The notes under the pieces: generated by a model | The model's input: the letters and a program-made list of their open reading frames with translations, nothing else | Told to the model about the DNA's origin: nothing | Database searches by the model: none | NCBI GenBank assembly: GCA_002490995.1 | Contig: DKVC01000179.1 | Location: 1-8,865, forward strand | Reading direction: 5' to 3' | Source: Lachnospiraceae bacterium UBA7188 | Lineage (GTDB): Bacteria; Bacillota; Clostridia; Lachnospirales; Lachnospiraceae | Length of the DNA: 8,865 bases | In this document: one piece after another, positions 1 to 5,839 of the stretch | Layout: each line of letters starts with the position of its first letter | Numbering within the stretch: position 1 is the stretch's first letter | Position numbers and translations under genes: made by a program

Positions 1-51
1 AAATCTGTAAATTCTGCAATAGGCTTGCGTAGGTTATTTGGAGGCATTTCC

Positions 52-1479
52 TTACACAGGATAAGCCCCGTTCTTTGTATCCGCCTGGGTCATATCCACC
101 TTCTCCTGCTGTGCCTGGCGATATTTGAAGAAGTCCATGGCAACCTGAGGGAACAGTGCGTAGGACAGTACGTCCTCATCCTGCTGCTTCCATTCCTTCA
201 TCTCGGCTTCCAGCTTATCCATCTCATTCTCCAGCATATCCGCGTAACGGCAGGTAATTCTCTCCTCGCCGGGGATAACCTTGTCGATGACTTCCTGGCT
301 CATGGGCTTTACGGTCTGGCCATATTCGCCGCGCAAAACAGCCTTTGTCTCCTTGGTAGCCATCTTGTATCTCTCTCCCATCAGTACGTTGAACACGGCC
401 TGGGTACCGACAATCTGGGAGGAAGGTGTAACCAGAGGCGGCTCACCCAGATCCTTACGAACCTGAGGAATCTCCTTCAGCACATCGTAATATCTGTCTT
501 CCGCATTCTGCTCCTTCAGCTGGCTCACCATGTTGGAAAGCATGCCGCCCGGCACCTGGTACAGCAATGTCTTGATGTCAACGCCCATAACCTTGGGATT
601 AAGCAGACCGCTCTTTAAGCACTCATCCCTGTAAGGACGGAAGTAATCAGCGATCTCTGCCAGCAGATTCTGGTCAAATCCGGTGTCATAAGGAGTGCCG
701 CGGAAGGTTTCCACCATAACCTCCGTTGCCGGCTGGGAAGTACCCAGAGCCAGAGGGCTCATGGCTGTATCGATCACATCCACGCCTGCTTCCACTGCCT
801 TCAGGTAGGTCATGCTGGCCACACCGGAAGTATAGTGAGTATGCAGCTGAATGGGCAGTTTGGTTCCGCTCTTCATTGCCGTGATCAGCTCGGAAGCCTT
901 GTAAGGAACCAGCAATCCTGCCATATCCTTGATACAGATGGAATCCGCGCCCATCTCCTCAATCTTCTTCGCCATGTCTGTCCAGTACTCCAGAGTATAG
1001 GCATCGCCCAGAGTATAGGACAGAGCTACCTGTGCATGGCCTCTGCCTTCCTGCTGCTTCATTCTGTTGGTGGCATTGACGGCCTCCTGCAGATTGCGCA
1101 GGTCATTCAGACAGTCAAAGATACGGATAATATCGATACCGTTTGCAATGGACTTCTGTACAAAGGCATCCACCACATCGTCCGCATAAGGTCTGTAACC
1201 CAGAATGTTCTGGCCGCGGAACAGCATCTGCAGTTTCGTATTTTTGAATCCGTCACGCAGCTTGCGGAGTCTCTCCCAGGGGTCTTCCTTCAGGAAACGA
1301 AGGGAAGCGTCAAAAGTGGCGCCGCCCCAGCACTCCACAGAATGATATCCCACCTTATCCATCTTCTCCACAATGGGAAGCATGAAATCGGTAGGCATTC
1401 TCGTAGCAATCAGAGACTGGTGTGCGTCACGCAGTATGGTTTCCGTAATTTTAATCGGTTTTTTTACTTGTTCTGACAT
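52..1479 (-). CDS. oadA: OadA-type carboxyltransferase subunit (oxaloacetate decarboxylase alpha / transcarboxylase 5S-like), without biotin domain
   Basis: This 475-residue protein should transfer CO2 between oxaloacetate (giving pyruvate) and a biotin carrier, in the cytosol on the face of the membrane pump. An HMGL-like TIM barrel fills the N-terminal part. It shows LRDAHQSL at 16-23 (metal-binding Asp18), WGGATFD at 51-57, IKDMAG with the likely carboxybiotin-acting Lys184, and the LHTHYTSG zinc motif (His213, His215). The PYC/OADA conserved domain follows (QVPGGMLSNM 308-317; TPSSQIVGTQAVFNVL from 351). Full-length OadA proteins have about 590 residues and end in a biotinyl domain. This one stops near 475, and the carrier is the separate gene at 2975-3349. 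The ATG at 1479 has GGAGGA nine bases upstream. The gene sits 266 bases after oadB, a gap holding a strong hairpin, so it may be controlled partly separately. A pyruvate carboxylase subunit B role is the main alternative. Confidence 0.95.
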   Translation of the reverse strand: MSEQVKKPIKITETILRDAHQSLIATRMPTDFMLPIVEKMDKVGYHSVECWGGATFDASLRFLKEDPWERLRKLRDGFKNTKLQMLFRGQNILGYRPYADDVVDAFVQKSIANGIDIIRIFDCLNDLRNLQEAVNATNRMKQQEGRGHAQVALSYTLGDAYTLEYWTDMAKKIEEMGADSICIKDMAGLLVPYKASELITAMKSGTKLPIQLHTHYTSGVASMTYLKAVEAGVDVIDTAMSPLALGTSQPATEVMVETFRGTPYDTGFDQNLLAEIADYFRPYRDECLKSGLLNPKVMGVDIKTLLYQVPGGMLSNMVSQLKEQNAEDRYYDVLKEIPQVRKDLGEPPLVTPSSQIVGTQAVFNVLMGERYKMATKETKAVLRGEYGQTVKPMSQEVIDKVIPGEERITCRYADMLENEMDKLEAEMKEWKQQDEDVLSYALFPQVAMDFFKYRQAQQEKVDMTQADTKNGAYPV

Positions 1480-1528
1480 TTACGAATTTCCTCCATATAT
1501 TATAATTACATAAAACGTTCCTGCCAGG

Positions 1529-1598
1529 ATATATTACAGCCACAATGCGCTGCGGAATCTGCTGCCCCGCAAAGCCCATTGCGCATACTGTAATATAT
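1529..1598 (-). promoter_or_regulatory. Long structured RNA hairpin upstream of oadA
   Basis: The 266-base gap between oadB and oadA holds no credible gene but contains a long imperfect inverted repeat. Outer arms 1529-1539 and 1588-1598 pair perfectly over 11 bp (ATATATTACAG / CTGTAATATAT). After a small internal loop, 1541-1547 pairs with 1577-1583 over 7 bp. A single mismatch, 2 bp (1549-1550 with 1574-1575), a two-base bulge and 5 bp (1551-1555 with 1567-1571) follow, closing an 11-base loop. One inner pair is G-U in minus-strand RNA but A-C in plus-strand RNA, which favours function in the oadB-oadA transcript. No U-tract follows, so it is not an ordinary terminator. It ends about 50 bases before the oadA start. 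Its function is unknown: leader control, mRNA processing, or a dispersed repeat element are all possible. Confidence 0.7.
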
Positions 1599-1745
1599 AC
1601 TCACGGTCAAAAACATTCACCGGATAAAATACATAACAGGTAGGCATCCCTGCAATGCAATTTTCACAACACAATCATCTCAAACACAGCAAATAAATGC
1701 CTTTACGAGTATATCCAGGCACCAATCAGCTCATTTCAGCACTGC

Positions 1746-2897
1746 TTAGAACACTCCAAAGATAGCCATAAAGGTACCCGCCGCAACAGCGGTTCCGATA
1801 ACGCCTGCCACATTGGGACCCATTGCATGCATCAGCAGGAAGTTAGTGGGATCTGCTTCCGCACCTACCTTCTGAGATACACGGGCTGCCATAGGCACAG
1901 CGGACACACCGGCAGAACCGATCAGAGGATTGATCTTGCCATGGGTGGCCTTACACATGATCTTGCCGAAGAGGACGCCCGCCGCCGTACCGAAGGCAAA
2001 TGCGATCAGTCCCAGAGCCACGATTTTCAGGGTTCCCCAGTTCAGGAACGCTTCCGCACTGGTGGTGGCACCTACGGAGGTACCAAGCAGGATAACCACA
2101 ATATACATCAGGGCATTGGAAGCTGTCTCGGTAAGCTGCCTTACCACGCCGGATTCCTTGAACAGGTTGCCCAGCATCAGCATACCTACCAGCGGAGCTG
2201 TGGTAGGAAGGATCAGACATACCACAATGGTAATAATGATGGGGAACAGAATCTTCTCCAGCTTGGTAACCGGACGCAGCTGCCCCATCTTGATCTTTCT
2301 CTCTTCCTCGGTGGTAAAGAGCTTCATAATGGGAGGCTGGATAATGGGTACCAGTGACATATAGGAATAAGCCGCCACGGCGATAGGTCCCAGTATCGCA
2401 GTCTGTCCCAGCTTACTTGCAAGGAAGATGGATGTAGGCCCGTCAGCACCGCCGATAATGGAGATAGCGGCTGCTGCCATATCATTGAAACCAAGGGCAA
2501 TTGCCCCAAAATAAGCTGCAAAAATACCGAACTGTGCCGCTGCGCCCAAAAGGAAGCTCTTGGGATTGGCAATCAGGGGACCAAAATCCGTGGAAGCGCC
2601 CACGCCCATGAAGATCAGGGACGGCAGAAGCGCCCATTCGTCCAGTATATAGAAATAATACAGCAAGCCGCCCACACCGTTGGGGGCATCTTCTGCATGG
2701 AGCATGATGTCAGGATAAATATTCACCAACAGCATGCCGAAAGCTATCGGAAGTAAAAGCAGAGGCTCATACTCATGCCGGATAGCCAGATAAAGGAAAA
2801 AGCACGCAACCGCTATCATCAGATAGTTGCCCCATGTCAGATTGAAGAAGGCAGTCTGATGAATGAGGTTGTTCAGCGTAGAACCTATATATTCCAT
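1746..2897 (-). CDS. oadB: Sodium ion-translocating decarboxylase, beta subunit (OadB/GcdB/MmdB family)
   Basis: This 383-residue polytopic membrane protein is the pump of the complex. It decarboxylates the carboxybiotin of the carrier and couples this to Na+ export. Hydrophobic segments cover most of the chain. Family motifs are clear: GGADGPTSIF at 149-158 with the conserved membrane Asp152, a second conserved segment GSAGVSAVPMAARV at 327-340, and a C-terminal LLMHAMGPNVAGVIGTAVAAG stretch (first residues about 355). Length matches the family (about 370-430). The start was set at ATG 2897 because AGGAGG lies seven bases upstream. The frame is open 12 codons further upstream, but that part runs through the ribosome site and a hairpin arm. 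It follows the biotin-carrier gene by 77 bases and is followed by the structured gap before oadA. Confidence 0.96.
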   Translation of the reverse strand: MEYIGSTLNNLIHQTAFFNLTWGNYLMIAVACFFLYLAIRHEYEPLLLLPIAFGMLLVNIYPDIMLHAEDAPNGVGGLLYYFYILDEWALLPSLIFMGVGASTDFGPLIANPKSFLLGAAAQFGIFAAYFGAIALGFNDMAAAAISIIGGADGPTSIFLASKLGQTAILGPIAVAAYSYMSLVPIIQPPIMKLFTTEEERKIKMGQLRPVTKLEKILFPIIITIVVCLILPTTAPLVGMLMLGNLFKESGVVRQLTETASNALMYIVVILLGTSVGATTSAEAFLNWGTLKIVALGLIAFAFGTAAGVLFGKIMCKATHGKINPLIGSAGVSAVPMAARVSQKVGAEADPTNFLLMHAMGPNVAGVIGTAVAAGTFMAIFGVF

Positions 2898-2904
2898 TTG
2901 TTGA

Positions 2905-2910
2905 CCTCCT
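2905..2910 (-). promoter_or_regulatory. oadB: Ribosome binding site deciding the oadB start
   Basis: AGGAGG on the minus strand, seven bases before ATG 2897. It excludes the in-frame start 12 codons upstream at 2933, which has no such site. Confidence 0.85.
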
Positions 2911-2920
2911 GTTGTTATAA

Positions 2921-2951
2921 CAATGAAAAACACTGCGGCTGCTTTTCATTG
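2921..2951 (-). promoter_or_regulatory. Intercistronic hairpin between biotin carrier and oadB
   Basis: A perfect 9-bp inverted repeat, CAATGAAAA (2921-2929) and TTTTCATTG (2943-2951), encloses a 13-base loop. It lies ten bases before the oadB ribosome site and 23 bases after the carrier stop codon. No U-run follows the downstream arm, so it does not look like a terminator. A role in mRNA stability or in setting the carrier-to-pump ratio is inference. Confidence 0.5.
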
Positions 2952-2974
2952 CACCTAATACCTTTCTCCGACAA

Positions 2975-3349
2975 TTAATTCAGGGTAGCCAGTACAGCCC
3001 CTGCCTCAATCATGTCACCCACTGCCACATCAATGCTGGCAACAGTACCGTCCTCGGGAGCAACAACAGGAATTTCCATCTTCATCGCCTCAATGATTAC
3101 TACGGCGTCGCCTCTCTTAACAGCATCGCCCACCTTCTTCTCCAGCTTAAAGACCTTGCCGGCAGCGCCTGCCTCTACCTTGATACTGCCTGCTCCGCCT
3201 GCTGCTTTAGGGGCTGCTGCGGGAGCCGCCTTAGGGGCTGCCTTGGGTGCTGCGGGAGCCTTTGCCGCAACAGGGGCACCTGTGGATGCGCCTTCCTCCA
3301 CCACTACATCATATACGTTGCCATTGACGGTAATTGTATAATTTTTCAT
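2975..3349 (-). CDS. Biotin carboxyl carrier protein of the decarboxylase complex (biotin/lipoyl-attachment domain)
   Basis: This 124-residue protein carries the biotin that shuttles CO2 from the carboxyltransferases to OadB. The canonical biotinylation motif EAMKME lies at 87-92, so Lys90 should be biotinylated, about 35 residues from the C-terminus as in this family. Residues 1-21 are a short N-terminal segment (MKNYTITVNGNVYDVVVEE) also typical of GcdC/MmdC/1.3S-type carriers. Residues 22-52 form a flexible Ala/Pro/Lys linker with imperfect APKAAPKAAPAAAPKAA repeats, and 55-124 form the biotinyl fold. The APMPG-like stretch usual at the start of the fold reads EAGAAG here (59-64). The start is supported by AGGAGG eight bases upstream. 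The gene sits 99 bases after the OadG-like gene and 77 before oadB. A gcdC/mmdC symbol would be reasonable but depends on the substrate. Confidence 0.95.
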   Translation of the reverse strand: MKNYTITVNGNVYDVVVEEGASTGAPVAAKAPAAPKAAPKAAPAAAPKAAGGAGSIKVEAGAAGKVFKLEKKVGDAVKRGDAVVIIEAMKMEIPVVAPEDGTVASIDVAVGDMIEAGAVLATLN

Positions 3350-3435
3350 TTCGATTTCCTCCTAAATATGATCGCTTTGATTCATTTTTCCGTTTCCGGT
3401 ACTTTCTAAATTGATTCCCTTCGCTTCTGCTTTCC

Positions 3436-3448
3436 GGTGAATATCACC
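3436..3448 (-). other. Small hairpin just after the OadG-like gene
   Basis: GGTGA (3436-3440) and TCACC (3444-3448) form a perfect 5-bp stem with a three-base loop, abutting the stop codon of the upstream gene (3449-3451). No T-run follows on the minus strand, so this is not a convincing terminator. The rest of the 99-base gap shows only a repeated CCGGAAA and the ribosome site of the carrier gene. Confidence 0.35.
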
Positions 3449-4228
3449 CTATCTCCTTCTTCTGATAGAGCGCACCACAAATCCATCGGTAGTAACAGCA
3501 CCTTCGCTGGCTGCAATTGCCGCCGCAATGACAGCTACCAGCTCACAGTCATCCGTCTCATCGGCAGCCGCCTCCTGCTCCACGATCTGTGCCACTGCAT
3601 TATCCACTCCGGAAGGCTCCTGTACCGGTGCATTCTTCTTCGCGGCATTATCCTGTGCTTTATTGATAAACTTAAAGCATGAAATAATCGCACTGATCAG
3701 AATCAGCACACAGAATACAGTACCCATACCGATCAGGGTATTCAGGGCAGCCACTCCCATCAAATCTCCCATGGAAGAAGACGGATTCAGGGCTGCAGAC
3801 TCCAGATACATGAAGCTGTCATTTGAAAAAACAACCTCTGCCGTAGCATTCTTCTTCTCCCCGGTTACTTCCACTTCCACTATAATCTCGTTGCCGTCAA
3901 TGGAAGCCGTGGTATTCCCCACCCCGGTTACTTCACCTATATCCTCCTTGGCAGAAGCAAACGAAGACAATGCCCTTGTAAATCCATACCCTCTTACATT
4001 AAGATTGTACTGATTTCCAACCATATATTCCACTTCTTCCGGAGTGTATTCATCGAAATAGGCATCCTTCTCAAACTGGGAAAGCATGGGCACTATCATC
4101 TCACTGGCCAGCCTCTGCGCATAATCCACCTTCTGCTGCTCATATTCTGTCAGCTTTTCTCCGCTTCCGCAGGCGGTCAGTCCGAAGATGCAGGTAATCA
4201 TACAGAGTAAAGTCAAAAATTTCTTCAT
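3449..4228 (-). CDS. Lipoprotein-type OadG/gamma-like subunit of the sodium-pumping decarboxylase
   Basis: This 259-residue protein is the probable small membrane/assembly subunit of the complex. A signal sequence with a lipobox (LTAC, Cys20) starts the chain, predicting lipidation at the outer face of the membrane. A domain of about 135 residues (25-158), which may resemble DUF3887-like lipoprotein domains (tentative), follows. One hydrophobic span lies near 160-187 and contains ALNTLIGMGTVFCVLILI, the OadG signature region. The tail (190-259) is charged and Ala-rich and carries ELVAVIAAAIAA (229-240), ending in basic RSIRRRR, a pattern seen in clostridial OadG-like proteins. Classic OadG has only about 80-120 residues, so the N-terminal domain is an addition. 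The start is supported by an AAGGGTGAT-type site. It lies 16 bases after the carboxyltransferase gene, so the two are almost certainly co-transcribed. The role of the extracellular part is unknown. Confidence 0.88.
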   Translation of the reverse strand: MKKFLTLLCMITCIFGLTACGSGEKLTEYEQQKVDYAQRLASEMIVPMLSQFEKDAYFDEYTPEEVEYMVGNQYNLNVRGYGFTRALSSFASAKEDIGEVTGVGNTTASIDGNEIIVEVEVTGEKKNATAEVVFSNDSFMYLESAALNPSSSMGDLMGVAALNTLIGMGTVFCVLILISAIISCFKFINKAQDNAAKKNAPVQEPSGVDNAVAQIVEQEAAADETDDCELVAVIAAAIAASEGAVTTDGFVVRSIRRRR

Positions 4229-4244
4229 TTTATAATCACCCTTT

Positions 4245-5675
4245 CTATACTGTTCCGTGCTTTTTTGCGGGACGTTCTTCGCTCTTGGTAAAGAGCATCT
4301 CGAAAGCGCCGATCACGTATTTTCTGGTGTCAGCCGCCTCTATGATACTGTCCACATACCCTCTCCTTGCAGCGCTTCCCGCACTGAGCTGAAGTTCGTC
4401 GTATTCTGCCGCCTTCTCTTTGATCACATCAGCCCCCTGGCCTTCATACATGATCTTGGCAGCCAGTCTGCCTTCCATGGTACCGATCTGCGCCTGCGGC
4501 CATGCAAATGTGATATCCGCGCCGATTGCTTTGGAATTCATCACAATGGCGGCGGTGCCCAGTGCTTTTCCGATGATCACGTTCACCCTGGGAACCGTGG
4601 CATTTGAGAAAGCATAGGTAAGCTTTGCCGCTGCCTTTGCGATCCCTTTTTCGGAACACACCGTTGCCTGATATCCCTTTACATTGGTCAGCGTCAGCAC
4701 GGGAATCCCGAATGCATCACAGAAAGAAACAAAATCTGCTGCCTTCTCACAGCCCTCTTTGGACAATACGGCATCCAGCTTCTCGGCTACATTGCCTTCC
4801 TCATCACATACTTCGCTGCGGTTTGCCACGGCGCCTACCGTCACGCCGTCCAGCTTCAGGAAGCCGGTTACCATATCCCTGGCATATCCAGCCTTTACTT
4901 CGAAGAAATCATTGTCGTCCGCCAGGATGGAAAGGGCCACGCCGGTATCGCCCACACAATTTTCAATCTCGGCGTTGACGCGGTTCAGATCGTCCGTACA
5001 TTCCACAATGTCGCTTCCCTCTTCGCTGTTGGAAGGCAGGAATGCAATCAGATCCCTGATTTTGGAGAGAACGGTCGCTTCATCCGCCACCACATCCACA
5101 ATGCCGCACTCCTCAGACTGAAATGCAGCGCTGGAAGAGTCGCACTTCGTAATTACATTTCCGTCCAGTGCATTGGGCGCATTGACGAAAAGCTTCGCAT
5201 TCTTCTCCTCCATGAAAGTGAAGTCCGTCAATGCAGGGAACAGGGCAAGTCCACCCCCGCAGCTGCCCAACACCGCAGTAATCTGTGGAATCACGCCGGA
5301 AGCGTCCGTCTGCTTCCTGTAGATGGCACCGAACGCATTCAGCGCATCTGTGGCCTCCTGAAGCCTCAGGCCGGCAGAGTCGATCAAACCGACTACGGGG
5401 GAACCGGTCTTCATTGCAAGGTCATAGAGATTGGTAATCTTCCTGGCATGCATCTCACCGACAGTCCCGTTCATCACGGAAGCATCCTGGCTGTACACGT
5501 ACACAGGCTTACCACCTATCACTCCGTAGCCGGTGATACAGCCGTCAGAAGGAGTTTCATTGGGTTTCATATTGAAATCCGTAGCTCTCGCCGTTACAAG
5601 GGCGCCGATTTCAACGAAACTGTTGTCATCGAGCAAAGCTGTTATTCTTTGGCTCGCTTTTGAAGTAGTACTCAT
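4245..5675 (-). CDS. Acyl-CoA carboxyltransferase (MmdA/PccB/12S-like), alpha subunit of a biotin-dependent decarboxylase
   Basis: This 476-residue protein should transfer the carboxyl group of an acyl-CoA such as methylmalonyl-CoA or malonyl-CoA to carrier biotin, or the reverse. Two crotonase-like halves are visible. The N-terminal half has LIDSAGLRLQEATDALNAFG (98-117), SGVIPQITAVLGSCGGG (126-142, first oxyanion-hole region) and PALTDFTFM (147-155). The C-terminal half has CDAFGIPVLTLTNVKGYQ (319-336) and IVMNSKAIGADITFAWPQAQIG (from 377). The position matching the second Gly of the PccB GGA motif is Thr374. Length is slightly below MmdA (about 510) and well below GcdA (about 590). The start at ATG 5675 has GGAGGA eight bases upstream. 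A 29-codon in-frame extension to 5762 lacks one and would run into the promoter region. First gene of the second block. Its substrate cannot be read from sequence, so no symbol is given. Confidence 0.93.
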   Translation of the reverse strand: MSTTSKASQRITALLDDNSFVEIGALVTARATDFNMKPNETPSDGCITGYGVIGGKPVYVYSQDASVMNGTVGEMHARKITNLYDLAMKTGSPVVGLIDSAGLRLQEATDALNAFGAIYRKQTDASGVIPQITAVLGSCGGGLALFPALTDFTFMEEKNAKLFVNAPNALDGNVITKCDSSSAAFQSEECGIVDVVADEATVLSKIRDLIAFLPSNSEEGSDIVECTDDLNRVNAEIENCVGDTGVALSILADDNDFFEVKAGYARDMVTGFLKLDGVTVGAVANRSEVCDEEGNVAEKLDAVLSKEGCEKAADFVSFCDAFGIPVLTLTNVKGYQATVCSEKGIAKAAAKLTYAFSNATVPRVNVIIGKALGTAAIVMNSKAIGADITFAWPQAQIGTMEGRLAAKIMYEGQGADVIKEKAAEYDELQLSAGSAARRGYVDSIIEAADTRKYVIGAFEMLFTKSEERPAKKHGTV

Positions 5676-5683
5676 GCTCTCAG

Positions 5684-5689
5684 TCCTCC
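5684..5689 (-). promoter_or_regulatory. Ribosome binding site deciding the carboxyltransferase start
   Basis: GGAGGA on the minus strand, eight bases before ATG 5675. It argues against the longer frame beginning at 5762, whose extra 29 residues are hydrophobic and unlike the family N-terminus. Confidence 0.8.
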
Positions 5690-5772
5690 ATTTATAATAA
5701 ATAAATACAAACAACCTGACAGCGGGGCTCCAAAGCAGGACCGCAAATGCCCCCATGGTCATTGTCTGTAAC

Positions 5773-5800
5773 AGTATACCATAAAAAAAGCAACTCGCAA
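5773..5800 (-). promoter_or_regulatory. Predicted promoter of the decarboxylase operon
   Basis: On the minus strand TTGCGA (5795-5800, four of six bases of the -35 consensus) and TATACT (5773-5778, five of six of the -10) are separated by 16 bases, with TGG directly before the -10 giving an extended -10 element. Transcription would start near 5766, giving a leader of about 90 bases. The leader has a possible 5-bp GC stem (5724-5728 with 5749-5753) but nothing recognisable as a riboswitch. The -35 overlaps the terminator of the upstream block. Confidence 0.45.
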
Positions 5801-5820
5801 AGGACGAATTGCATTTTTTT
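5783..5820 (-). terminator. Intrinsic terminator of the ABC transporter/exporter block
   Basis: The stem GCAACTCG (5790-5797) and CGAATTGC (5805-5812) pairs at seven of eight positions around a seven-base loop. It is flanked by seven A (5783-5789) and seven T (5814-5820), so it has a U-tract on either strand. On the minus strand it begins 20 bases after the stop codon of the exporter gene, as expected for its terminator. It separates the two transcription blocks. Confidence 0.85.
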
Positions 5821-5839
5821 CATTATTTTTTACCATTTT

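Noticed and set aside
1..51. Terminator after oadA
   Set aside because: Only a 4-bp GCAA/TTGC stem without a U-tract is visible. The end of the operon probably lies outside the window.
835..1476. Long plus-strand open frame opposite oadA (213 codons), and a similar one at 25-618
   Set aside because: Both lie wholly or mainly opposite the well-supported oadA gene, have no family-like motifs, and show the His/Leu/Gln-rich composition of an antisense shadow.
1519..1529. TCCTG-C-CAGGA palindrome near the oadA leader
   Set aside because: A one-base loop cannot form a stable RNA hairpin with these arms. As a DNA site it is too short to call.
1599..1745. Promoter for oadA in the oadB-oadA gap
   Set aside because: TATATT-like boxes exist (near 1594-1599) but no -35 element at proper spacing reached even four of six matches. 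The hexamers found (TTGACC, TTGCAG) are wrongly spaced.
2898..2933. Upstream extension of oadB by 12 codons
   Set aside because: It runs through the AGGAGG site and one arm of the hairpin. ATG 2897 is properly spaced from the site.
5694..5722. Promoter-like CTGTCA - 17 - TATTAT before the carboxyltransferase
   Set aside because: Transcription would begin inside or at the ribosome site, leaving almost no leader. The extended -10 at 5773 is more plausible.
5676..5762. Upstream extension of the carboxyltransferase (29 residues, hydrophobic)
   Set aside because: No ribosome site at 5762, and it does not resemble the family N-terminus. GGAGGA lies just before ATG 5675, and 5676-5766 is better explained as the leader.
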